This document shows, in pieces, positions 1-7,015 of a DNA stretch of 19,548 nucleotides. The DNA lies in the NCBI GenBank assembly GCA_022566355.1, contig JADFJB010000094.1, forward strand, positions 1 to 19,548, given 5' to 3'. Within the stretch, counting starts at the first letter, position 1; each line of letters starts with the position of its first letter. The translations under genes were made by a program, and so were the position numbers. The notes under the pieces were generated by a model that was not told the origin of the DNA, made no database searches, and saw nothing but the letters and a program-made list of their open reading frames with translations. This DNA comes from a candidate division KSB1 bacterium. Its GTDB lineage: Bacteria > Zhuqueibacterota > JdFR-76 > DREG01.

Positions 1-2
1 GC

Positions 3-2561
3 TTTACCCCAGGCGACGATTACAAACTAGCCACTTACAGTCAGATGTTGGATTATTACAAACAATTAGATGCCGCCAGCGATCGGGTGCAATTGCGCGA
101 AATTGGTCAAACGGTTTTAGGGCGACCGATGCTGCTCATATTTATTTCCAGTGAAGAAAATATGAAGCAGTTAGATAAATGGCGTACGATCAGTGAACAG
201 CTTGCCAGGGCCCGCATCGATGATGAAACAGCAAGGCAATTGGCTAAAGAAGGCAAATCTATCACCTGGATCGACGGCGGGTTACACGCAACAGAAGTGG
301 CACATGCCCAGATGACGTCATTGCTGGCCTATAAAGTCGCTACAGAGGAAACCCCCGAGATGCAAAAAATCCGGGAGAACACCATACTACTGCTTATGCC
401 GGTGATGAATCCTGATGGACTGGACATCGTTGCGGCTTGGTATAAACGCAATCTTGGAACTCCATTTGAAACCACACGGCCACCCTGGCTTTACCACTAT
501 TATGTCGGTCATGACAACAACCGCGACTGGTTCATGAATAATATGCCTGAATCTAAAGCCGTCTCGCAAGTGATTTATAATGAATGGTATCCCCAAATCG
601 TTTACAACCATCACCAAACCGGCCCTAGCTGGACACGAATTTTCCTGCCTCCTTTTGCTGATCCAGTCAATCCGGTTATTCACCCTGGTGTTACTACGGG
701 AGTCAATTTAGTAGGCAGCGCAATGGCGAACCGTTTCGCAATGAAGAAAATGTCGGGTGTGGTCTCTGACGTTATTTACAGCATGTGGTGGAATGGTGGA
801 ATGCGGACAGTTCCCTATTTTCATAATATGATTGGCATCCTGACGGAAACCAGTCACGCCACCGCTTCGCCAAGATTTTTTGATCCGGATTCGATCCCAA
901 AATCGATAGCTAACCGGCGTGGTGGTGGAATGCCAACCAATGGAACAAATATTTTTTATCCATATCCCTGGAAAGGTGGAGAATCACATTTTAAAGATCC
1001 GGTTCGATATATGCTCACAGCTTCAATGGCAGTACTAAAAATTGCAACGGATTTAAAAGAGCATTGGCTTTATAGCATCTATCAAATGGGTCGAGAATCC
1101 ATTGAAAAAGGTGAGGCTGGCAAGCCATACGCCTATGTTATTCCATCTGAACAATGGAATGCCGGCGAAGAAATAAACCTGGTAAATATATTAATGAATG
1201 GCGGGGTGGAAGTTCATCAGGCAAATAAAGATTTTAAGGTTGAAGATAAGAAATATCCTGCAGGCTCGTTTGTTATTTATACAGGCCAGGCATTTCGACC
1301 TTACGTAGTCGATTTACTGGATAAGCAGGAATATCCCGATCGCCGTAGTTCTCCAAATGGGCCGCCGGAACCGCCATATGATATTGCCGGATGGACCCTG
1401 CCAATGCAAATGGGAGTCACCGTTGATCGAGTAGAAACTCCATTCCAAATAGAAACAGAGGCAATAGCCAGTCGTGTAAAATCCCAGCCCGGAAAAGTTG
1501 ACGGTAAAGCCGATTATGGCTACCTGTTTTCCCACCGTCCAAATGCAAGTATATTGGCCGCAAATCGGCTTTTGGCAGCTGGCGAATCTGTGTATTGGAG
1601 CGATGCAAGTATAGATGAGAAGAAGAAATTAGATAAAGGAACTTTTGTGGTAAAGACAAATGGGGAAGACACACAACAGCGGGTTAAAGTACTTGCAGAT
1701 GAACTTGGGTTGGATTTTTTTGGTGTTAAAAAAGAACCTTCGGTAAATCTTTCGCAATTAAAAAAAGCTAAGATTGGTTTGTATAAATCCTGGAGAGGTA
1801 ATATGGATGAAGGCTGGACCCGCTGGTTATTGACAGAATACCATTTTGATCACGATACTCTTCATGATGGCGATGTACAAAATTCGGACTTGTCGCAATA
1901 TCATGCGATTATTCTTCCTTCACAATCTTCAAATCAAATGTTGAATGGCCATGCCCCGGGTACAATGCCGGATGAATATACTAGTGGATTGGGACTCGAA
2001 GGTGCTGTGGCTTTGAAACGATATGTAGAGCAAGGCGGCACACTGATCGCTCTAGACGCGGCTTGCGATTTTGTCATTAGGCAATTTGGACTGCCGGTAC
2101 GAAATACTGTCGCTGGTGTGTCATCAAGCAAATTTTTCATACCGGGCTCATTGGTTAAATTAAACGTTTCAACGGATAATCCCGTGGCATATGGGATGAA
2201 GTCGGATGCTATTGCTTCATTTGTTCGCAGCCGGGCATTTACTACTATTCGGTTGTCAGGCAAAGGTGAAGGCGGAAAGGAAGATATTGCAAAGGCTGAT
2301 CCGCCACCTGTAGAGGTCATCGCTCATTACGCGAAAGAGGATATCTTGATGAGTGGTTGGGCTCTCGGTGAGAAAAAATACATCGGTGGAAAAGCGGCAG
2401 TGATGCGTGTTAAAGTAAACGAGGGTGATGTGATTTTAATCGGTTTCCGCCCGCAGTTTCGCGGCCAACCTCGCGGCACGTATAAATTGTTGTTTAATGC
2501 AATGCTGGCTGCTACACTGGATAAAATGCCTGAAATTGCGAAAGTGAGTGATAACCATTAA
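3..2561 (+). CDS. M14 zinc carboxypeptidase-like metallopeptidase, 5'-truncated by window edge
   Basis: Likely a secreted or periplasmic zinc peptidase of family M14. The frame is open from base 3 with residues typical of this family (FTPGDDYKLATYSQ) before the first in-window ATG at 45, so that ATG is internal and the true start and any signal peptide lie to the left. Numbering from that ATG, the zinc motif HATE is at 81-84, MNPDG at 121-125, NNRDWF at 158-163, the HH pair that should supply the third zinc ligand at 189-190, and the catalytic-type Glu in LTET at 268. Residues about 570-690 look like a class I glutamine-amidotransferase/DJ-1-like domain (AKIGLYKS..., YHAIILPSQ, GGTLIALDAA), which is common at the C-terminus of these large M14 proteins. 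Exact substrate unknown. The family call is firm; the C-terminal domain call is by pattern only. The next gene starts 39 nt downstream on the same strand. Confidence 0.88.
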   Translation, partial: FTPGDDYKLATYSQMLDYYKQLDAASDRVQLREIGQTVLGRPMLLIFISSEENMKQLDKWRTISEQLARARIDDETARQLAKEGKSITWIDGGLHATEVAHAQMTSLLAYKVATEETPEMQKIRENTILLLMPVMNPDGLDIVAAWYKRNLGTPFETTRPPWLYHYYVGHDNNRDWFMNNMPESKAVSQVIYNEWYPQIVYNHHQTGPSWTRIFLPPFADPVNPVIHPGVTTGVNLVGSAMANRFAMKKMSGVVSDVIYSMWWNGGMRTVPYFHNMIGILTETSHATASPRFFDPDSIPKSIANRRGGGMPTNGTNIFYPYPWKGGESHFKDPVRYMLTASMAVLKIATDLKEHWLYSIYQMGRESIEKGEAGKPYAYVIPSEQWNAGEEINLVNILMNGGVEVHQANKDFKVEDKKYPAGSFVIYTGQAFRPYVVDLLDKQEYPDRRSSPNGPPEPPYDIAGWTLPMQMGVTVDRVETPFQIETEAIASRVKSQPGKVDGKADYGYLFSHRPNASILAANRLLAAGESVYWSDASIDEKKKLDKGTFVVKTNGEDTQQRVKVLADELGLDFFGVKKEPSVNLSQLKKAKIGLYKSWRGNMDEGWTRWLLTEYHFDHDTLHDGDVQNSDLSQYHAIILPSQSSNQMLNGHAPGTMPDEYTSGLGLEGAVALKRYVEQGGTLIALDAACDFVIRQFGLPVRNTVAGVSSSKFFIPGSLVKLNVSTDNPVAYGMKSDAIASFVRSRAFTTIRLSGKGEGGKEDIAKADPPPVEVIAHYAKEDILMSGWALGEKKYIGGKAAVMRVKVNEGDVILIGFRPQFRGQPRGTYKLLFNAMLAATLDKMPEIAKVSDNH

Positions 2562-2600
2562 TTTTAGTTATTGAGTAGAATTTCATAAATATGAAGTGTA

Positions 2601-3182
2601 ATGAAAAAAATTAAACTACTGAGTCCATTATTAGCTATTCTCGTAACAATCGTAATGGGTTGTTTTAATAAAATGAGTGAAGAAATTCAGAACAAAACTG
2701 CTGGTATGAATGGAAGCTTCGAAGTTACAGAATCCGGTTTGCCAGTAAATTGGCTCATTTATTCACCAAAGACTGTTCCAACAGGACGCTTTGAACTCAT
2801 TATCGATACTACTGAATATAAAGATGGGAAACAATCATTAAAATTCTTAGTTGATGAATGTTCACCGGATGGTGGATTCCGTTCACCCGGAATATCTCAA
2901 GAATATGATGCTATTCCTGGCGAAAGCTATAAGTTAAGTTGCTGGATAAAAAATGATGGCTGTAAATTTATTATTAAAATTGGTGGGGTTAGTGCTTTCG
3001 AAGGACAAACTGATACGGTTATCGTATCCAAGGAATCAATTAATACATGGAAAAAGCTTGAGTATAATTATAAAATGCCCTCGGATTTCAAAAGAATTCG
3101 GTTTGACCTTAATATTTTACAACCAGGTAGTTTTTGGATCGACGATATAAAAATAGAATTAGTCAATAATAAAAATGAATAA
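2601..3182 (+). CDS. small lipoprotein with carbohydrate-binding-like (jelly-roll) domain
   Basis: A 193-residue protein starting with a lipoprotein signal peptide: KK at 2-3, hydrophobic core 6-18, then VMGC with the lipidation Cys at 21 (Met at -2 is slightly atypical). Residues about 37-187 follow the pattern of CBM4/9-type galactose-binding folds: N-G-SFE near the start, the DGKQSLKF segment, Y-x-LSCWIK, a TWKKLEYNYKMP segment, and a closing GSFWIDDIKIEL strand. Such modules bind glycans in many enzymes, but here the domain stands alone, so the ligand is unknown. It lies 39 nt after the M14 gene and may be co-transcribed. No strong Shine-Dalgarno sequence is visible before the ATG. The gene is visibly more AT-rich than the M14 gene. 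Confidence 0.75.
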   Translation: MKKIKLLSPLLAILVTIVMGCFNKMSEEIQNKTAGMNGSFEVTESGLPVNWLIYSPKTVPTGRFELIIDTTEYKDGKQSLKFLVDECSPDGGFRSPGISQEYDAIPGESYKLSCWIKNDGCKFIIKIGGVSAFEGQTDTVIVSKESINTWKKLEYNYKMPSDFKRIRFDLNILQPGSFWIDDIKIELVNNKNE

Positions 3183-3236
3183 AATTATTGAGAGAATATT
3201 TGAATTTTCAATAACGTTTCTAGAGTTATTTATCAA

Positions 3237-3556
3237 TCATATCAGAGCCTGTTTGTTATATGCTATCGTATAGATGAAGGCCAATAATATCGAAACAAAA
3301 TCACCCACCCCAAAATAATCATTTGTAATAAGATCCACTTTATCATCTATAATTCGTGTTCCAAGTTTAAGAGCTGCAAATGCAATGATTATTTGCGGAT
3401 AATTATTTAAAAGCCCTAAGAATAACATGAATCTTTCAAGAATTCCTTTGATAATAGAAAGCTTCTTTTTAACTTCCTCTTTAGGACCAAGAAAATGTCT
3501 TATCAACATATATATAAAAAGGAGACAATTTCTCCCAAAATAAAAATGATTAGCAT
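3237..3556 (-). pseudogene. small membrane protein, apparently frameshifted at a TA repeat
   Basis: The intact part (3509 to 3237) encodes 90 residues with two hydrophobic segments (around LERFMLFLGLLNNYPQIIIA and DFVSILLAFIYTIAY) and a charged GPKEEVKKK stretch before them. Reading the -1/+2 frame upstream, an ATG at 3556 gives MLIIFILGEIVSFLY, a third membrane segment that would join naturally onto MLIRHFLGPKEE. The two frames meet at the TATATATA tract around 3508-3516. Removing one TA unit restores a 105-residue, three-helix protein. I do not recognise a named family. It lies 28 nt after the stop of the SatD-like gene on the same strand, so the two probably form one unit. It could be a recent pseudogene, a slippage-controlled gene or a sequencing indel. 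If the 90-residue form is used, its ATG has no Shine-Dalgarno at normal distance. Confidence 0.55.
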
Positions 3557-3584
3557 CAATTAATAGTTCATTATTAATTAACCC

Positions 3585-4210
3585 CTAAAGCAAAGAATCA
3601 TAAATAAGAGTTTTAATAGTGTTATAGTCTTCTATTCGTAAACTTCTTCTTCGTTTCCATATCTGGGAACGATTTTTTTCAAATTTCTTACCAACATTGT
3701 GATCATTGTCATTAACCAACATTTCACTGATAATGGGATAATCAATATGTTTCCATTTGTCTATTAATGATTCTAACAAAAAAAATAATTGATTTAGCTG
3801 TTTTGATAAGTTCGAATCATCCAGTCCAAATTTGAATCTATGTGTATTTGGCTTTTTGTTATTTAACATGTGACGTGCTTGTGTCAAACCATTACCCAGC
3901 ATACCATGTGCAATTTTAGGATTGATCTTATTTTCAATTTTCCCATAATATGTTACATATCTAAGTGTAAAAGTGATTGTTTTTTTAAGAATAAATTCTT
4001 CAACAAAAAATATAGATTCAACAGCAGATTTTAAAGTACTTGTTATGCCTTGAAATTCATCTCCAAGTGTTACTGTATAAGGAGATAGAATTCTATTCCC
4101 AAAGTTTTTATTGCACGATCGACTAGGAGAGACAGGGAATTACTTACATAATTTCCATCATGAGAATGACTTGAAATTACATCGGACATGACAATATAAT
4201 ATTTTGGCAT
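3585..4210 (-). pseudogene. SatD-family-like protein, interrupted by an apparent -1 frameshift
   Basis: Two frames together make one SatD-like protein of about 208 residues, the normal family length. The first frame starts at ATG 4210 (MPKYYIVMSDVISS, like the family's N-terminal D-I-x-x-S motif) and hits a stop about 46 codons later. The second carries SPYTVTLGDEFQG, then LRYVTYYGKI, AHGMLGNGLTQAR and a C-terminal helix-turn-helix-like stretch (NRSQIWKRRRSLRIEDYNT), ending at TAG 3585. The join falls at the AAAAA run near 4104-4113 (GCAATAAAAAC on the coding strand). One extra A there would give one continuous protein. SatD was named from a streptococcal acid-tolerance operon and its biochemistry is unclear. 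The GDEFQ motif resembles GGDEF-type cyclase sites, which is inference. The frame may be broken in the cell, re-read by slippage on AAA, or be an assembly error. Confidence 0.65.
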
Positions 4211-4215
4211 AATGC

Positions 4216-4294
4216 TGCTTCAGTTATTGTGAAGCACAATATTATATATCAGTAAATATGAAGCAAATATATTTGATTCATTTATTCTGAAGCA
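4216..4294 (-). promoter_or_regulatory. TGAAGCA box array over the SatD-like promoter
   Basis: TGAAGCA occurs at 4230-4236, 4259-4265 and 4288-4294, exactly 29 bp apart, and its inverse TGCTTCA at 4216-4222. The first two elements form the dyad TGCTTCA-N7-TGAAGCA, ending 6 bp upstream of the ATG at 4210. On the coding strand a TATAAT hexamer (4241-4246) lies between boxes, and the middle box coincides with a possible -35 (TTGCTT). This arrangement suggests operators bracketing a promoter, perhaps autoregulation by the HTH-bearing SatD-like protein. The repeats are seen directly; the regulatory role is inferred. Confidence 0.5.
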
Positions 4295-4334
4295 ATAAAC
4301 GAAGATTAATCACAAAACTGACTCTTTGAACCTA

Positions 4335-5453
4335 TTATTTCATTCGAGTCGTGTTGATTTTCCAGGTTGTTGTAAATGTTTTTCCGTGATCTGTGCTTCT
4401 ATCCGTATGCCAATCGTAACTGTCTTTTTTGATGTTATGAAAAATATAATGATTGATAAAAGGATTCCCCGTATTGGTTTCGAATGGATATAAAAATATT
4501 TTGTCGTTTTCTTTCCTACCGCCAAAATAGAGAATTGAGTTCGCCCGATTTGTTAAATACATGCATTCCCAACGATGCATTGCCCGGTTATAAATCCGCA
4601 CAATTGTGGTTGCGGCATCCGGCAGAGCGGGATCAATATTATACCAATTCGTCTCCATAATTGCATGGCCATTAAGACAAAAAACCGCTGTTGAAGTGGA
4701 TGGAAATTTTGGATTTTGACCATTTGGTAACTTTATATCCTGGTAAGCATTCCATTCACCAATAAGAAAGTCAAATTGTCGTGCTTCCTGAGGTAGATCG
4801 GGAGCGAAAGATCCATATCCACTAGAATTGGCGAACAAGAAATCTTCAGACTCCTTTCTTTTCGTATAAGATTTTATCAGGGTAGTTCTCCAGGATTTCC
4901 CTTCATCGTGAGATACCTGGCTCATGAATTCAAATTGTTCGTCTGAGATTGGTTTATAACCTGCTCGAAAATAGGTTACCCGTAAACCTCCACCTAATCT
5001 AAGTGTGTTTTTCATAATAAGATTCTTCACGAGAAAATCACCATTGTAAATTGAAATGCTCTCAGTAAAACTATTGGCAATCCCCAAATTCCATTGATTG
5101 TTTGCTTTATTAAAAGTGAGAAATGTAATTGTATTCAGTTCATTGCCGTTGCCATCAAAATTTGGACAGCTAAATTTTTCTATAAAGGAGTGGCCGCGAT
5201 TCATATAATACACTAAAGCATATCCGGAGTCTGTAAGAGTGTTGCCATCTTTGTCGAATGATTTGTACTGAACATCCCATTGTCCCGGGTAAAATGACAA
5301 TGAATCAAGTTCTTCAGGGGCAGATTGAGCTTTATTTTCCATATTAAATCCCTGTTCAAATATTTCTCCGTCTCTCGATTGAGCGTGCAAAGTTTGGCTA
5401 AGAAAAATCATAAAAATAAGGATCGTCCAACAAAGCTGTTTGATTATATTCAT
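4335..5453 (-). CDS. secreted protein with two tandem DUF1579-like (lipocalin-like) domains
   Basis: A 372-residue exported protein. The start is placed at ATG 5453 because GGAAGAGG lies just upstream and the sequence then begins with a clear signal peptide (MNIIKQLCWTILIFMIFLSQ, probable cleavage after LHA at residue 24). The longer frame from 5513 only adds residues encoded by a repeat remnant. Two homologous halves follow: FYPGQWDV at 54-61 opens the first and DFLIGEWN at 228-235 the second. Each continues with a GH-x-(F/I)-x-E segment and an N-(K/R)-x-x-x-x-W segment, the pattern of DUF1579 proteins, which are beta-barrel, lipocalin-like and of unknown ligand. A duplicated single-chain arrangement suggests a pseudo-dimer. 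No metabolic partner is evident: downstream is the SatD-like block and upstream is a transporter gene ending at 5547. Confidence 0.75.
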   Translation of the reverse strand: MNIIKQLCWTILIFMIFLSQTLHAQSRDGEIFEQGFNMENKAQSAPEELDSLSFYPGQWDVQYKSFDKDGNTLTDSGYALVYYMNRGHSFIEKFSCPNFDGNGNELNTITFLTFNKANNQWNLGIANSFTESISIYNGDFLVKNLIMKNTLRLGGGLRVTYFRAGYKPISDEQFEFMSQVSHDEGKSWRTTLIKSYTKRKESEDFLFANSSGYGSFAPDLPQEARQFDFLIGEWNAYQDIKLPNGQNPKFPSTSTAVFCLNGHAIMETNWYNIDPALPDAATTIVRIYNRAMHRWECMYLTNRANSILYFGGRKENDKIFLYPFETNTGNPFINHYIFHNIKKDSYDWHTDRSTDHGKTFTTTWKINTTRMK

Positions 5454-5477
5454 GTTACCTCTTCCTTTTAATTTGAC

Positions 5478-5519
5478 AATGAGTGTATGGGCAAAGAGTT
5501 TTCGTTCAGACACTCATTT
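5478..5519. repeat. internally deleted MITE remnant
   Basis: AATGAGTGT (5478-5486) and ACACTCATT (5510-5518) form 9-bp terminal inverted repeats. The right part GTTTTCGTTCAGACACT (5498-5514) is an exact 17-base match to the reversed left end of the element at 12624. The whole is about 42 bp against about 140 bp for full copies, so the centre is missing. It sits in the 5' leader of the DUF1579-like gene. Confidence 0.6.
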
Positions 5520-5546
5520 AGGTATGTAATTATTTTGAAAACCAAG

Positions 5547-6419
5547 TTATCGGTTAGTTATTCCGACACCGCTTAGAACCAATCCACTGCCAAGAAAAAC
5601 CTGCCAATTAAGCGCTTGTCCCAGCCAAAGCCATTCTAAGAGTAAAGCAATGATAGGAATGATAAACACAATTAATGCAGCTTTTGAGAGCTTTATTTTA
5701 CTGATCAACCAATAATAACAAATAAAAGCCACACAAGATCCTAGAATCGCAAGATATAATAACGTACCAATTGACCTGAATGTAATTTTAAAATCGGATA
5801 AATTTTCAAAAATAAATCCAACAATCAACAGTGTAATTGCGCCACAAATCATGTGAACAACAGTCAAAACAATTGGATTTAATAATTCTGAATTTTTCTT
5901 GATAACCACGCTGGAGATCGCTGCGAAAATTGCGCTAATAATAATTCCTGCCGTGCCAAAAACAGCCATTGAATTTGCTATTGTCAAGTTGCCGATGAAT
6001 ATGATAACTACACCTGAAAAGCCTACTACTGAACCTAATACTTTGACCAATGATAGTTTGTCGTCTGCGATCATAAAATGGGTGAGAAAAAGTACAAAGA
6101 ATGGAAAAGTACTAAAGAGGATGGCTGTTAAACCCGCTGAAATATATTGCTCACTCCAGTACACAAGTCCATATGAGATTGAGACGGCAAAAATTCCAGT
6201 ATATACCATTAATGAAAGTATTTTCCAATTCGTAGGAATACGCAATCCTTTGGCACGCATAAAAGGATATAACAGGATAGCAGCGATTAAAAAGCGAAAC
6301 CCAGCTGATAAAAACGGGGGCGCGTCTTGAAGCCCAACTTTAATAAACACCCAGGTAGAGCCCCATATTAAACAAAGAATAATGAATACTAAAACGGGTA
6401 AAGATTTTTTGTGAGCCAT
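5547..6419 (-). CDS. EamA/DMT-superfamily transporter
   Basis: A 290-residue integral inner-membrane protein with about ten hydrophobic segments in two EamA repeats. The N-terminus has the characteristic CLIWGSTWVFIKVGLQ segment of the first repeat and the PPFLSAGFRFLIAAI continuation. The second repeat begins around FGTAGIIISAIFAAISSVVI and ends in VFLGSGLVLSGVGITNR. Family members export metabolites such as amino acids, purines or other small molecules; the substrate cannot be read from sequence. The length is normal and no residues appear missing. The ATG at 6419 is the natural start, although its Shine-Dalgarno is weak. It is followed by about 90 bp before the DUF1579-like gene, in which the MITE remnant lies, so read-through from this gene is possible. 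It is preceded by a 596-bp non-coding stretch. Confidence 0.9.
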   Translation of the reverse strand: MAHKKSLPVLVFIILCLIWGSTWVFIKVGLQDAPPFLSAGFRFLIAAILLYPFMRAKGLRIPTNWKILSLMVYTGIFAVSISYGLVYWSEQYISAGLTAILFSTFPFFVLFLTHFMIADDKLSLVKVLGSVVGFSGVVIIFIGNLTIANSMAVFGTAGIIISAIFAAISSVVIKKNSELLNPIVLTVVHMICGAITLLIVGFIFENLSDFKITFRSIGTLLYLAILGSCVAFICYYWLISKIKLSKAALIVFIIPIIALLLEWLWLGQALNWQVFLGSGLVLSGVGITNR

Positions 6420-6635
6420 GTATTTTCGAGAATTAAAAGGTGAATTTAAGCTTAATGGTCAGATTAGATTATTTATGGTTCATCACAAAGATGCATACTT
6501 TCCGATTTGAAAATGTAAGCGGATATGATAACTTTTTCAAACAATAAGATTATGGAAAGGATGGTTATAAAACTAGTGCTTATTTTTGAAGAATAGTACG
6601 GTATATAAACTATTCATGATCCTTAATTAATTATT

Positions 6636-6652
6636 AATCCTTTACGAGGATT
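6636..6652. repeat. short hairpin, first of three related
   Basis: AATCCT-TTACG-AGGATT: a 6-bp stem with a 5-nt loop. It shares the CCT..TACGAGG core with the hairpin at 6689-6704. Confidence 0.45.
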
Positions 6653-6677
6653 TGAAAGCCTTGATCGACTTCATATC

Positions 6678-6706
6678 TACAAAAATAAAACCTCTACGAG
6701 GTTATT
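6678..6706 (-). terminator. possible Rho-independent terminator
   Basis: On the minus strand AACCTC-GTA-GAGGTT (6689-6704) is followed directly by TTATTTTTGT, the layout of an intrinsic terminator. It lies about 310 nt past the stop of the FAD/Fe-S dehydrogenase gene and before the EamA start, so it could end the 11764-7016 transcript. The stem is short and the distance long, hence modest confidence. Confidence 0.4.
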
Positions 6707-6761
6707 TATGATCGATTTATAACTAAACTCATAAGGAATGAGCTATCCACAGACTTGAATT

Positions 6762-6776
6762 ATCCTCGTTTAGGAT
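6762..6776. repeat. short hairpin, third of three related
   Basis: ATCCT-CGTTT-AGGAT: a 5-bp stem and 5-nt loop. It is weakly related to the two hairpins to its left. Confidence 0.35.
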
Positions 6777-6788
6777 GGATTTATAAGA

Positions 6789-6828
6789 TCTCCCATAATT
6801 AAAACATTAGAGGTTTAATTATGGGAGA
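6789..6828. repeat. perfect 15-bp-stem hairpin
   Basis: TCTCCCATAATTAAA (6789-6803) pairs perfectly with TTTAATTATGGGAGA (6814-6828) around a 10-nt loop. No T-tract follows on either strand, so it is not a textbook intrinsic terminator. It could stabilise the 3' end of the dehydrogenase mRNA, or be a solo palindromic repeat or a DNA-binding site. Confidence 0.6.
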
Positions 6829-6929
6829 AATGAGGTTCCCTTATTTGAACATATTCGTCGGCTGACGGATACATAAAAAGGTGGATACAGATCATTTTGT
6901 AATATTCTTCATCCTGACATAATATTTTA

Positions 6930-6981
6930 CGTTTTAGTCTGTGTCAGTCTGTGGCCGTTTTAGTCTGTGTCAGTCTGTGGC
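6930..6981. repeat. 26-bp perfect tandem duplication with 10-bp sub-repeats
   Basis: Two identical 26-bp units (6930-6955, 6956-6981). Each contains CGTTTT followed by AGTCTGTGTC and AGTCTGTGGC, so the decamer AGTCTGTGKC occurs four times (6936, 6946, 6962, 6972). It lies 35 bp beyond the stop codon of the dehydrogenase gene. Confidence 0.8.
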
Positions 6982-7015
6982 AAGAATAAATACGCATTAT
7001 TATGATGATCCTTAT

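Larger units (their letters stand above)
6420..7015. other. 596-bp intergenic region with hairpins and tandem repeat
   Basis: No convincing coding frame. It holds three short hairpins built on a (T)ACGAGG-like core (6636-6652, 6689-6704, 6762-6776), one 15-bp-stem hairpin (6789-6828) and a 26-bp tandem duplication (6930-6981). The EamA promoter must lie in its left part, but I see no clear -10/-35 pair there. Confidence 0.7.

Noticed and set aside
1934-2320. 128-codon minus-strand frame inside the M14 gene
   Set aside because: Shadow frame opposite a conserved C-terminal domain.
3185-3214. TTATTGA...TCAATAA inverted repeat between converging genes as a terminator
   Set aside because: Only 7 AT-rich base pairs with a 16-nt loop; too weak to call.
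5454-5513. N-terminal extension of the DUF1579-like gene to the ATG at 5513
   Set aside because: It is encoded largely by the MITE remnant and the Shine-Dalgarno itself; the internal ATG at 5453 has a good ribosome site and a signal peptide.
6930-6981. CRISPR-like repeat
   Set aside because: Only two abutting units with no spacers; a simple tandem duplication.
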